A stretch of 64,000 nucleotides of DNA from Bernardetia sp. MNP-M8 (GTDB taxonomy: Bacteria; Bacteroidota; Bacteroidia; Cytophagales; Bernardetiaceae): assembly GCF_037126285.1 (NCBI RefSeq), contig NZ_CP147012.1, positions 62,001 through 126,000 of the forward strand, written 5' to 3'. The notes under the pieces were generated by a model. It made no database searches, was not told where the DNA came from, and worked only from the letters and a program-made list of their open reading frames with translations. Shown in pieces: positions 17,026 to 25,321 of this stretch. The stretch's first letter is position 1. Each line of letters starts with the position of its first letter. The position numbers and the translations under genes are program-made.

Positions 17026-19392
17026 TTAAAGATTAGATAATCTAACACCCACAAAAAAAGTTCTCGGTGCAGCACTTCCATAAATATAATTACTATCTCT
17101 ATTTTTTCCACTATCAAAATCATTTTGATAGGCATTAAATAGGTTTTTTATTCCTCCAAAAAGCTGCAATTTTGAATTTGTTTTCTTCAAATCAAAATCA
17201 TAACTCGTTCTGAAACTAAATTCTGTAAACGTATCAGAAACTTTATATTCATCAATTGTTTGTTCGGGTGCGCCTGCAAAATGAATAAGCTGCATTTTTC
17301 CTGTATAAACAACATTCATATTCATAGCAAAACGTTTGTTTGGTGTAAATGAAAATGTTGCAAAACCATAATCATTTGGCGTTCTTAAAAACTCTCTTTT
17401 CAGTTCTAAGCCTTCAATATTCTCTACTGGCTCATCAAAAAGACTTTTTTGAAGTGTAAAACCGACTTCTAACTGTGCTTTTTTGTTATAATTTGCTCGT
17501 GTTTCTAGTGTAATCCCTTGAACGGTTGCGCCATCTCCATTTCGTTTTTCAAATTTTTGTCCAAAATTATCCTCTCCATTTGGCGATAAATAAAACGCAT
17601 TATCAAGTTTTGTATAAAAACCCTCAAAAGTAAAACCTGCAATAAAACTTTCTGTTGATTTATCATAATTTATCGAAGTGCTAAAGCTATTCGAACGCTC
17701 TTGTTTCAAGTTTTCAGCAAGACTAATTCTTGAAATTCCACCTCCTGCAAAAGCAATGTGCATATCAGCATCAAAAGCCTGTGGCGCACGAAAACCTGTA
17801 CTCCAAGTAGCACGAAGCTGCATTTGAGATTTAATTTTGTATAAAAAAGACAAACGAGGACTAAAAATAGGGTTCTCTAAAAAATTATGTTTATCCATTC
17901 GGATTCCTGAAAGTAGATTTAATTTGTTTGTAATCTGCCAATCACTTTGAAGAAAAACACCTAAATTTTTTGTGGTTTGGTCAATTTTATAATTATAGGC
18001 TTCAATTACATCCAAAACATCATCAGTTACATATTCAGAGCCAAAAGTCAAGATGTTACTTCCACCCAAAAAACTAGAAAGACTATGATTGATCTGAAAA
18101 CCTGCTTGATAGGTTGAGTTTTTAGAAATTCCATAAGGAGGATTTTCTAAATGATTCTGAAATTCAATTATATTTTCTTCATCTGGAATTATTCCTGTAT
18201 AATGTTTTCTGTCTGTATTTTGAGTAGCCAAATAAGTAATAAAAGAAGAGTTCCCACCATTAAAATTGATCTGATAATCGATATTTCCTACCAAAAAGTT
18301 ATGTGTTCGTTCTTCGGCTTGTAGAGCTAAATGTGCCACTTTATCAGTCATTTCTCCTCCAAAACGATATTCATTGATACTACTAAAACTGACTTCTAAT
18401 TTTTGATTGTCGGTAGGACGAAAAAATAGATTTGCACCAAAAGAATTATTTTCTAGTTTGGGTAATTCTGAAAAATTATCTTCGTTGTGGTCGTAAAAGT
18501 CTCGCTTTCTATTATTGATAAAAAAAGAAACTCCTGCATTTTTTTTCTCTGTCAAAACGGTTGCATTTCCTGTAATAATATTGTCATTACTTTGTGAGTT
18601 TATGTTTTGATAGGTATAAGCTAGATTATAATTATTTTCTTTTGGAATCTTTGTAATAACATTCACCACGCCACCAATCGCACTAGAACCATACAAAACA
18701 GAACCACCTCCACGCACAACTTCGATGCGCTCAATCATATTTACAGGCAGTTGTTCCATTCCATACAATCCCATCAACGGACTAAAAATAGGGCGACCAT
18801 TTATCAAAATCTGTGAATAGCCACCAGCAAGTCCATTCATTCGAAGTTGCGTATAATTACACGTCTGACAATCCGTTTCTACTCTCAAACCTGCTTGAAA
18901 CTTCAATCCTTCCGACAAATTACAAGATTGTGTATTTATTAAAGTTTTGCTGTCAATAATATCGACCATAATGGCTGCATCGGTTTGTTTTTTTTCTGTT
19001 CGTGTTGCCGTAACTACAATTTGATTTAATTCTGAAATAGATTCTTTCAAATCAAAATTAACTTCCAAAACTGGATTTTCTTCATTCAAAATAACTGTTT
19101 TAGTTTGCGTTTCAAATCCCAAATAAGAAGCAAGTAAAGTATAAGTTCCGAAGGGAATGTTTTTTAATTCATAGTTTCCATTTTTATCGCTTGTAGTTCC
19201 GATGATTTTATCCTCATTATTAATACTAATTTTTTCTTTTATCTGAATAGTTGCAAAACTAATAATTGAACCTTCTAAGGTTATTTTTCCTTTGATTTCT
19301 CCTTGTGATTGATGTGGAAGGCTATTTTGAGAATAAGTAGAAAATGAAATAAGCACTAAAAATGCTGCAAAAAGTAAATTCTGTATTCGCAT
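17026..19392 (-). CDS. TonB-dependent outer-membrane receptor
   Basis: 788 residues. Signal peptide (ending STYSQ), a CarboxypepD_reg-like domain (about 30-115: GKITLEGSIISFATIQ to TLLASYLGFETQTKTV), a plug domain (about 125-245) and a C-terminal barrel ending in FVGVRLSNL with a terminal hydrophobic pattern. The plug holds a Cys pair (DCQTCNY) followed by QLRMNGLAGGYSQILINGRPIFSPL, and the usual IERIEVVRGGGSVLYGSSAIGGVVNVITK-type plug end. The pattern is that of BtuB/FepA-like siderophore, heme or metal-complex receptors. It is divergent from marR, with two palindromes in between, one of them DtxR-like. The substrate is unknown. Confidence 0.9.
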   Translation of the reverse strand: MRIQNLLFAAFLVLISFSTYSQNSLPHQSQGEIKGKITLEGSIISFATIQIKEKISINNEDKIIGTTSDKNGNYELKNIPFGTYTLLASYLGFETQTKTVILNEENPVLEVNFDLKESISELNQIVVTATRTEKKQTDAAIMVDIIDSKTLINTQSCNLSEGLKFQAGLRVETDCQTCNYTQLRMNGLAGGYSQILINGRPIFSPLMGLYGMEQLPVNMIERIEVVRGGGSVLYGSSAIGGVVNVITKIPKENNYNLAYTYQNINSQSNDNIITGNATVLTEKKNAGVSFFINNRKRDFYDHNEDNFSELPKLENNSFGANLFFRPTDNQKLEVSFSSINEYRFGGEMTDKVAHLALQAEERTHNFLVGNIDYQINFNGGNSSFITYLATQNTDRKHYTGIIPDEENIIEFQNHLENPPYGISKNSTYQAGFQINHSLSSFLGGSNILTFGSEYVTDDVLDVIEAYNYKIDQTTKNLGVFLQSDWQITNKLNLLSGIRMDKHNFLENPIFSPRLSFLYKIKSQMQLRATWSTGFRAPQAFDADMHIAFAGGGISRISLAENLKQERSNSFSTSINYDKSTESFIAGFTFEGFYTKLDNAFYLSPNGEDNFGQKFEKRNGDGATVQGITLETRANYNKKAQLEVGFTLQKSLFDEPVENIEGLELKREFLRTPNDYGFATFSFTPNKRFAMNMNVVYTGKMQLIHFAGAPEQTIDEYKVSDTFTEFSFRTSYDFDLKKTNSKLQLFGGIKNLFNAYQNDFDSGKNRDSNYIYGSAAPRTFFVGVRLSNL

Positions 19393-19456
19393 AAAAATAA
19401 GGTAATTATAAGTTTTAGCATTCTGTTTTAAAAATTTGATAGTGCAAATATATAAA

Positions 19457-19472
19457 GTTAGAATAATCTAAC
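19457..19472. promoter_or_regulatory. DtxR/IdeR-like operator candidate
   Basis: Perfect 6-bp inverted repeat with a 4-base spacer, GTTAGAATAATCTAAC, 65 bases upstream of the TonB receptor start. It resembles the TTAGG-type half sites bound by DtxR/IdeR repressors. A DtxR/MntR-family protein is encoded in this window at 61083-61757. Binding is inference. Confidence 0.45.
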
Positions 19473-19521
19473 AAAATTTTTAGACTTTAAACAAAAAATA
19501 GTTTCTTAACAAATTAGGTTT

Positions 19522-19539
19522 TAATTGATATATCAATTA
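19522..19539. promoter_or_regulatory. MarR operator candidate (18-bp palindrome)
   Basis: Perfect palindrome TAATTGATATATCAATTA, 24 bases before the marR ATG at 19564 and in the region shared with the divergent receptor. Its size and TTGATA/TATCAA halves fit the usual MarR-family operator. It overlaps the alternative TTG start of marR, which favours the downstream ATG. Confidence 0.6.
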
Positions 19540-19563
19540 TATTTACATCAAATAAAAAAACCT

Positions 19564-19998
19564 ATGGAATTTAATACACCTACACAAACAGCTCTTTACT
19601 CTATCGAACAAGCAATTAAAGAGTACAGAAAATTCTGTCAAAGAAATATCTCCACTGTAGTTGATGATATTACGATTGACCAATGCCTTGTTTTGATTAT
19701 TCTTGATAAACAAAATTCACTTTCTCAAAAGGAAATTGCTATTCAAATTTTTAAAGATAGTGCCTCTATTACTCGTATGATTGAATTAATGGTAAACAAG
19801 GATTATCTCACTAGGGAAATTGATAAAGAAGACCGAAGAAGATTTAACCTAATATTGACTGAAAAGGGAAAAACTACGCTTCAACTTCTTAATCCAGTCA
19901 TTGAGCAAAACAGAAAAACGGCTTTATATGGGTTGAGTGATTTAGAAATAAATCAACTCTATTCTACACTACAAAAAATTATTTCAAACTGTCAGTAA
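19564..19998 (+). CDS. MarR-family transcription regulator
   Basis: 144 residues from the chosen ATG; an upstream TTG at 19525 would add 13 residues but lies in the palindrome. The protein has the winged-helix pattern of MarR repressors: a first helix bundle (EQAIKEYRKFCQ), recognition region LSQKEIAIQIFKDSASITRMIELMVNKDYL, and a wing REIDKEDRRRFNLILTEKGK. These proteins are dimers released from DNA by small ligands or oxidation. The S41 peptidase gene starts 24 bases downstream and is likely cotranscribed. The divergent TonB receptor may also be a target. Confidence 0.85.
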   Translation: MEFNTPTQTALYSIEQAIKEYRKFCQRNISTVVDDITIDQCLVLIILDKQNSLSQKEIAIQIFKDSASITRMIELMVNKDYLTREIDKEDRRRFNLILTEKGKTTLQLLNPVIEQNRKTALYGLSDLEINQLYSTLQKIISNCQ

Positions 19999-20022
19999 TT
20001 CATTATCTTAATTAAATCAAAA

Positions 20023-21030
20023 ATGAAAATTACCTTACCTGTTTTGTTCCTTTTATGCTTTATATTCTTTTTTACCTTTCAATCTTTTATAAAAAAAGAA
20101 CCCACAACTAATTTATCACAAACAGAAAAACAAACTATCATTCATAAGATAGACTCTTTGCTCTCAAAAAATTATGTTTTTCCAGAAGTGGCAAAAAAAA
20201 TATCTGATTTGCTCTTGACCAATCTCAAAAAAGGGACTTATGATGATATAAATGAATATGTTGCTTTTAAAGAAAGAATCACAGAAGACTTACGCTCTAT
20301 AAATCAAGACACACACTTGAGGCTAATTTATAGACCTGAATCTAGTAAGGAAAATATGTCAGAGCGAATTTATACCATTCAAGATTCAATAGCAGAAATA
20401 GAAGAATATAAGAATAAATTGAGAAAGCAAAATTTTGGTTTTTCCGAATTAAAAATTTTAGATGGTAATGTAGGTTATCTAAAACTCAATCATTTTCATA
20501 GTACAGCGTTTTGTGGAGAAACGGCTGTTGCAGCTATGAATTTTTTATCTAATTCTGATGCTATAATTATTGATATTAGAAATAATTATGGGGGAAGTCC
20601 TGAATTGATACAACTTCTGACTACCTATTTTTTTGAAGGTTATCCCATTCATTTGAATACTTTTATTTATAGACCAACAAATGAGCGTAATCAAACGTGG
20701 ACGCTACCTTATGTTTTGGGTAAGAGAATGCCTACTGTTAAATTATATATCTTGGTAAATGAAAAAACATTCTCAGCAGCAGAAGAATTTGCATACAATT
20801 TACAGAGTTTGAAAAGAGCAACTATTATTGGTTCAAAAACAAGTGGTAGCGCACATCCAGGAGAAGAAATGAAAATCAATAATAATTTCGGTATTTTTAT
20901 TCCGACAGGAAGAGTAGAAAACTCAGTTACTCATACAGATTGGGAAGGCGTAGGAATCATCCCAAATGTGGAAACAGAATCAGAAGAAGCTTTAGATACA
21001 GCCTATAAATTAGCCATTACAGAAAATTAG
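20023..21030 (+). CDS. S41-family serine peptidase, exported
   Basis: 335 residues. An N-terminal hydrophobic segment (about 5-22) acts as signal or anchor. An N-terminal helical domain (30-105) is followed by the tail-protease-like core. IIIDIRNNYGGSPELI is the characteristic S41 strand-turn. TFSAAEEFAYNLQ (Ser near residue 251) carries the nucleophile, and TSGSAHPG lies nearby. There is no PDZ domain, so it belongs with the short C-terminal-processing or IRBP-like branch rather than CtpA. It follows marR closely, so the regulator probably controls it. The substrate is unknown. Confidence 0.85.
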   Translation: MKITLPVLFLLCFIFFFTFQSFIKKEPTTNLSQTEKQTIIHKIDSLLSKNYVFPEVAKKISDLLLTNLKKGTYDDINEYVAFKERITEDLRSINQDTHLRLIYRPESSKENMSERIYTIQDSIAEIEEYKNKLRKQNFGFSELKILDGNVGYLKLNHFHSTAFCGETAVAAMNFLSNSDAIIIDIRNNYGGSPELIQLLTTYFFEGYPIHLNTFIYRPTNERNQTWTLPYVLGKRMPTVKLYILVNEKTFSAAEEFAYNLQSLKRATIIGSKTSGSAHPGEEMKINNNFGIFIPTGRVENSVTHTDWEGVGIIPNVETESEEALDTAYKLAITEN

Positions 21031-21186
21031 TGATGGAAAATTAAAACTATTCTTTAATCTTATTTTTAAGTTTGGGTTTTGGTGCGTAATTTTGACCTAT
21101 TGAAAAACTATCTTTTACACAGATTGTAATAGAGTAGTCATTACATTAATAACTAACAATTAATCAGTATTAAAAAATACAGAAAT

Positions 21187-21510
21187 ATGTTGAAACAATT
21201 CAGAACAATTTTAGCTTTTGCTGCGCTTTTAGTTTTCTTCACGGCTTGTGGTGAACATAACCAACCTGCACCAAATAAAGGAAAAAATTTGGAAAGTGAG
21301 CGCATCTATGGACAAAGTAGAGAAGCAGAACCAAAGCAACTTCCTAATCAGTATGATGATCCAGAAGGAATCATTGACCGTTCGAAGGCAATTTATACTA
21401 AAATGTATGAGTCTAAGGAGGTAAAAAGCACAAGACAAGACTATCCTGTAAAAGTAACAGGAACAACTGAGGAAGTAAAAGTAGAAGAAACTACAACTAC
21501 ACAAGAGTAA
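21187..21510 (+). CDS. Small lipoprotein, unknown
   Basis: 107 residues. Signal peptide with lipobox (VFFTAC, Cys 21), then a hydrophilic, probably disordered mature part with a Glu/Thr-rich tail (EEVKVEETTTTQE). The only structured-looking section is DDPEGIIDRSKAIYTKMYESKEV. No family was recognised. It has its own strong terminator (21538-21588) and is separated from both neighbours by more than 150 bases, so it is probably monocistronic. Confidence 0.65.
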   Translation: MLKQFRTILAFAALLVFFTACGEHNQPAPNKGKNLESERIYGQSREAEPKQLPNQYDDPEGIIDRSKAIYTKMYESKEVKSTRQDYPVKVTGTTEEVKVEETTTTQE

Positions 21511-21537
21511 TTTTACTTTTTATAAAAAAATAAAAAT

Positions 21538-21588
21538 TCCTATTTTAATTAGAACCCAAATGAGTTTTATTAAAATAGGACTTTTTTT
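21538..21588 (+). terminator. Rho-independent terminator
   Basis: 12-bp perfect stem (tcctattttaat / attaaaatagga) around a 19-base loop, followed by a run of eight T. It lies 28 bases after the small lipoprotein gene. Confidence 0.8.
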
Positions 21589-21694
21589 TGCACTATTTTT
21601 ATTAAAAAAGCCTTTTAACGAAAAATATGAAATAAGGTTTGTGTTTTTTGCAACCAAAATGCCATATTGTAGGGTCATTATATTAGAAAATAGA

Positions 21695-21702
21695 TAAATT
21701 TG
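21695..21702 (+). promoter_or_regulatory. Bacteroidota-type -7 box candidate
   Basis: TAAATTTG fits the TAnnTTTG element used by the Bacteroidota primary sigma factor. It lies 16 bases before a 21-codon ORF that overlaps the barrel gene. A TTG about 25 bases upstream could be the -33 element, but the spacing is longer than usual. Confidence 0.4.
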
Positions 21703-21718
21703 TAGAACAGCTAATTAT

Positions 21719-21784
21719 ATGACTACAGTTAAAAATGAATTAAAGGTACTTCTAATGGAAGTTTTAAAGAATATTGATAAATGA
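21719..21784 (+). CDS. 21-residue upstream ORF overlapping the barrel gene start
   Basis: ATG at 21719 opens a 22-codon frame whose TGA overlaps the next gene's ATG as ATGA (21781-21784). The peptide (beginning MTTVKNELKVLLMEV, ending IDK) is amphipathic and charged. This overlap is the classic geometry for translational coupling, and it sits right behind a promoter-like box. It could be a leader peptide or chance. No ribosome binding site is clear, as is usual in this phylum. Confidence 0.4.
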   Translation: MTTVKNELKVLLMEVLKNIDK

Positions 21785-23304
21785 TTGCACACGCACCTAA
21801 ATATATATTTTCTCTATTTTTTTTCTGGCTAATTTTTATAACAATTAATTTTGAAATAAAAGCACAAGATGAAACAGAGAAAACAACAATAAGTAATAAT
21901 AAACAAAGTAAAAAAATAAATTCTTCAAAAAAACAAACTGAAAAATCGCCTGATGAATCAGCAACCTATTTTTCTAGTGATAGTGTAACTATTTCTCATA
22001 TTCATTTAGAATGTCACAAGAAGACCAAAGACAGAATTATTTTCAGAGAACTTGCCATATATGAAGGTTATAAAATTCATAGAAAAGATATAGAAGAGAT
22101 TTTAGAGCAAGAATCTAATAAAATTTTTAATACTCGTCTTTTTGTTACAGTAGATATTTTTTATGAAGAATTTAGAAAAGGAGAATTAGATGTTATAATC
22201 AGTCTTACTGAACAATGGTATATTTATCCCATTCCACTTATCGAACTTGCAGACCGAAATTTTAATGTTTGGTGGAATCAACAAGGTAGAGATTTGAGAC
22301 GTTTGGAATATGGAATCAGAGTAAAACATAATAATTTTAGAGGAAGAAATGAAAATCTATCTCTTCTTCTTCAAACAGGTTTTACCAACAAATATGATCT
22401 TCGTTATTCTATTCCTTATATCAATAAAGCACAAACTTTAGGGTTAAATATTTCGGTAGGTTATGCTGAAAATACAAATTTAGGGTATATCACAGACCGT
22501 GATACGGTTCGTTTCATAGAAACTCCTGATAGAGAAATACTTAGTTCTAGATTTTATAGTGGTCTTTCTCTTACAGCTCGCAGTCGCTTTTATGACCGTC
22601 ATACTTTCTTTGTAGGATACAGAAACCAAAATATTGCTGATACAGTTGCACAATTGAATGCAAACTTTTTTGGAGAAGGAAAAACAAATCAGCGTTATGT
22701 AGAATTAGAATATAATTTTTTTAGAGATTTGAGGGATAGAGCCAATTATCCATTAAAGGGTTATTATTTTTTATTTGCTGTTCAGCAGCAAGGTTTAGGA
22801 ATTGAAAAAAATGACTTTAGTTTATTTATGGCTCGCACTGAATTTGCTAAATTTGTTCCTCTTTCCAAAAAATTCTTCTTTCATTCTTCTGCCAGTATGA
22901 AACTGACTTTTGCTCAAAATACGCCTTATACAAATCTGCGTGGAATTGGGTACGGACGTGATGTAATTCGTGGCTTTGAATATAATGTAGTGGAAAGTGA
23001 GCAGCATTTTATTTTGAAAAACACATTACGATTCAAACTCTTTGAAAATACATTTCGCTTTAATAAAATGCCTTCTCAATTTTCAAAAGTTCCTGTTGCT
23101 ATTTATCCAAAAATTTATTTTGATACAGGATATGCACAGCTTTTAAATCCTTACCAGTCAAATTCACTTCCTAATCAGTGGATGTACGGAACAGGTGCAG
23201 GAATTGATATAGTGCTTTATTTTAACATGGTTTTGAGAGCCGAATATTCATTGACAAATACAGGAGTTGCTGGGCTTCGTTTAGGTTGGAAAGCTGATTT
23301 TTAG
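21781..23304 (+). CDS. BamA/TamA-like outer-membrane barrel protein
   Basis: 507 residues. N-terminal signal segment (about 8-29, ending KAQ), a Lys/Ser-rich linker, one POTRA-like domain (about 65-150: ISHIHLECHKKTKDRIIFRELAIYEGYKI to LDVIISLTEQW), then about 340 residues of alternating beta strands. The late strands include RDRANYPLKGYYFLFAVQQQG, and the protein ends with the barrel-closing VAGLRLGWKADF. Family members insert proteins or lipids in the outer membrane. With a single POTRA it is smaller than BamA (five) and TamA (three), so it is probably an accessory Omp85 protein. It is convergent with the ETX/MTX2-like gene. Confidence 0.85.
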   Translation: MIAHAPKYIFSLFFFWLIFITINFEIKAQDETEKTTISNNKQSKKINSSKKQTEKSPDESATYFSSDSVTISHIHLECHKKTKDRIIFRELAIYEGYKIHRKDIEEILEQESNKIFNTRLFVTVDIFYEEFRKGELDVIISLTEQWYIYPIPLIELADRNFNVWWNQQGRDLRRLEYGIRVKHNNFRGRNENLSLLLQTGFTNKYDLRYSIPYINKAQTLGLNISVGYAENTNLGYITDRDTVRFIETPDREILSSRFYSGLSLTARSRFYDRHTFFVGYRNQNIADTVAQLNANFFGEGKTNQRYVELEYNFFRDLRDRANYPLKGYYFLFAVQQQGLGIEKNDFSLFMARTEFAKFVPLSKKFFFHSSASMKLTFAQNTPYTNLRGIGYGRDVIRGFEYNVVESEQHFILKNTLRFKLFENTFRFNKMPSQFSKVPVAIYPKIYFDTGYAQLLNPYQSNSLPNQWMYGTGAGIDIVLYFNMVLRAEYSLTNTGVAGLRLGWKADF

Positions 23305-23511
23305 AATGATTCAAATAACATAAATATAAAAACCACAGCTTTTTAGAATGACAAATACATATAAGTCACTTGGTAAAAGCAAGCGACGGCTATTTTTGGA
23401 TGTCGTATAAGCAGTCCATTTATATACTAATAAAAGATTATTAGTATATAATTTTTGAAATAAGGAATATAAAATGAATAAATTTACACTTTGAAAAATT
23501 CACGCATTAAT

Positions 23512-23533
23512 AAACAGGGTTTTAACCCTGTTT
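23512..23533. terminator. Perfect 10-bp hairpin after the barrel gene
   Basis: Inverted repeat aaacagggtt / aaccctgttt with a 2-base centre, followed by TTAT. It lies about 200 bases after the barrel gene in the convergent spacer, so it may terminate transcription from either side, although it is far from the stop codon. Confidence 0.5.
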
Positions 23534-23575
23534 TATAGATAGCTAAAAATGTAAATTTATTTTTTTAGTCTTACT

Positions 23576-23681
23576 AAGTAACTAGTCAAAATAAAACCTA
23601 TCGAGAAATTTAACCTGTTAAAATAGCTTTAACCTTTCAGACAGATTTCACTAATCTATAAATAATTTTGACCAGTTACTT
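23576..23681. repeat. Terminal-inverted-repeat element, copy A
   Basis: 106 bp bounded by 17-base inverted ends (aagtaactagtcaaaat and attttgaccagttactt, one mismatch). The interior carries aaaacctatcgag and cagacagatttc, which recur in the same order at 56337-56468. It has no ORF. It is MITE-like or a structured RNA, located in a convergent spacer. The remaining 300 bases of the 23305-23701 spacer show only the 10-bp hairpin. Confidence 0.65.
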
Positions 23682-23701
23682 ATCACTAGAATAAAGGCAT
23701 A

Positions 23702-24703
23702 CTAAAGACTAGTTGCTGCACCAGCTGTTGCCTCAAAACGTAGAACTTTTCTACTAGAAACAGTTCCTATTTGTTGTCTTGAACCACCAACTAAGCTGCT
23801 TACTGTTGGAAACCAAAAGTAGTGTCCATTAACTCTTTTTCCAAAATTAGCACCTAAATGACCAGTTAGATAGACAGGTAAAACATAACTAGCTGTTACC
23901 TCTTGCTCTCTTGCATATAAATAAAAAGTTCTTTGGCTATTAGGAGGAACATCACCACTTACAGTCACCGAGTTACTAATCGTATTTGTAACCTCACTGC
24001 CTTGAGATGCACTCAATCCTACTGCCACTTCAACCGATCCTTCTGATATTAGAGGTATTCCAACTTTACCTCCTATAGTAACACTGACAGACTGACTAAT
24101 AGTCCAACTTTTTGTAGTTCCAGAAGTATGAGTTCTAGTGAAACTCATATTATCTGTCTGATTGGAATAATTGCTAAGAGTAACAACAGCAATAAGATCT
24201 CTTGCTCCTATTTGTTGCCCTGTAGTTGTAACGTTTGGAGTACCCGTATTCATACGTGCTGGATGACTGTATCTATCTGTAATTGTTGGGTTTGGCGCAC
24301 TAAACTTGCGCTCGCTATTAAGTGATAATCCATCTGGATTGTGACCAAATTGGTTTTTAACTAAATCTCGTAACTTCCACTCATTATAACCAAGGTTATT
24401 AAGATCCTGAAATGTTATATTGGTTGTAAGTGTATTTTGTACTTTAGCATTTTTCTGAGTTTCTTCTTCTGTTAGAGCAACACTTTCTGTTTCAACTTTA
24501 GCTAATTCATATCCATCTGCTAACATATCAGCTAACGAATTATAGCCAGTAGTTTCCCTAATGTTTCCCTCAAAATTAATATTTTCTACCAAAATTTGAT
24601 TTTCTTTCTGAATCGTTTGATTTAAAAGTTCTTCTTGCTTCTCACAAGACATAAACATAGTTGTAGATAGTAAAAGTATTACTGCTAATTTAATTTTTTT
24701 CAT
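23702..24703 (-). CDS. ETX/MTX2-type (aerolysin-fold) pore-forming lipoprotein
   Basis: 333 residues. Lipoprotein signal with FMSC (Cys 20), then an acidic helical segment (21-100) and a head region ending near SHPARMNTG. Residues about 165-290 are long Ser/Thr-rich amphipathic strands: SNQTDNMSFTRTHTSGTT, an insertion-loop-like segment VTIGGKVGIPLISEGSVEVAVGL, then SNSVTVSGDVPPNSQRTFYLYA. That order (N-x-T, alternating Ser/Thr strands, hydrophobic loop, V-P-P-x-S/T) is the signature of ETX/MTX2 toxins, aerolysin-type beta pore formers. Lipidation is unusual, because the secreted relatives are soluble. The target is unknown and the family call is by motif order. Confidence 0.7.
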   Translation of the reverse strand: MKKIKLAVILLLSTTMFMSCEKQEELLNQTIQKENQILVENINFEGNIRETTGYNSLADMLADGYELAKVETESVALTEEETQKNAKVQNTLTTNITFQDLNNLGYNEWKLRDLVKNQFGHNPDGLSLNSERKFSAPNPTITDRYSHPARMNTGTPNVTTTGQQIGARDLIAVVTLSNYSNQTDNMSFTRTHTSGTTKSWTISQSVSVTIGGKVGIPLISEGSVEVAVGLSASQGSEVTNTISNSVTVSGDVPPNSQRTFYLYAREQEVTASYVLPVYLTGHLGANFGKRVNGHYFWFPTVSSLVGGSRQQIGTVSSRKVLRFEATAGAATSL

Positions 24704-25321
24704 GGTTCTAAAATTTGTATTTTTCCTACTCTATTAAAAAGACTTTTCGGACACCGTCTGTGTTAGTTACACTGGCAATATAACTTAAAAAAATCATTTT
24801 AAGTTAATTTAATTAAAAAATCAATAGTATTGAATATACGTTGCAAATAATAGACATGTGTAATAGAACCTAAAAAATGGTCTTATTTATTAAAAACAAC
24901 TATAATTGCCTCAAATTCATATATTATATAAAACAATTATTTCATTTCACAATAATTATACATCAATTTAGTATATGTAAGTATCACACAAAAATAGTTT
25001 GATATTATTATCAATATTTTATAGAGTAACTATTACACATTTCAAATATCTTCGCTTTCTTAGCAATTACAAAACATTCTCGCCTGTCTCTTTTTTGTTT
25101 TATTGTTAATGCTATTCCTATCTATTATACAAATGAAAACTTTGTGTATATTTGACATTATCAGTTTCACTCTCTACATTTATGAATTTTTATCTTTCTA
25201 AAATTCTGTTTTTTCATTAAAAATGAATAGATTTATTCATCAGAAAATACACCCTCTTTTGTTTTGTATTAATGATTCATTGTATTCATTAATAATTAAT
25301 CACTAATAACTAATCACTGCT
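24704..25321. other. 618-bp intergenic region
   Basis: A divergent spacer between the ETX/MTX2-like lipoprotein and a permease gene. It is very AT-rich with no ORF of note and no strong hairpin. The last 34 bases hold an oligomer repeat (25288-25319). It must contain the promoters for both genes. Confidence 0.5.
25288..25319. repeat. taatcacta oligomer repeat before a start codon
   Basis: Spaced copies of ttaatcact / ctaataac / ctaatcact end two bases before the TTG start of the permease. The same units appear in the rplB-rplW spacer (53798-54004). Confidence 0.6.
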
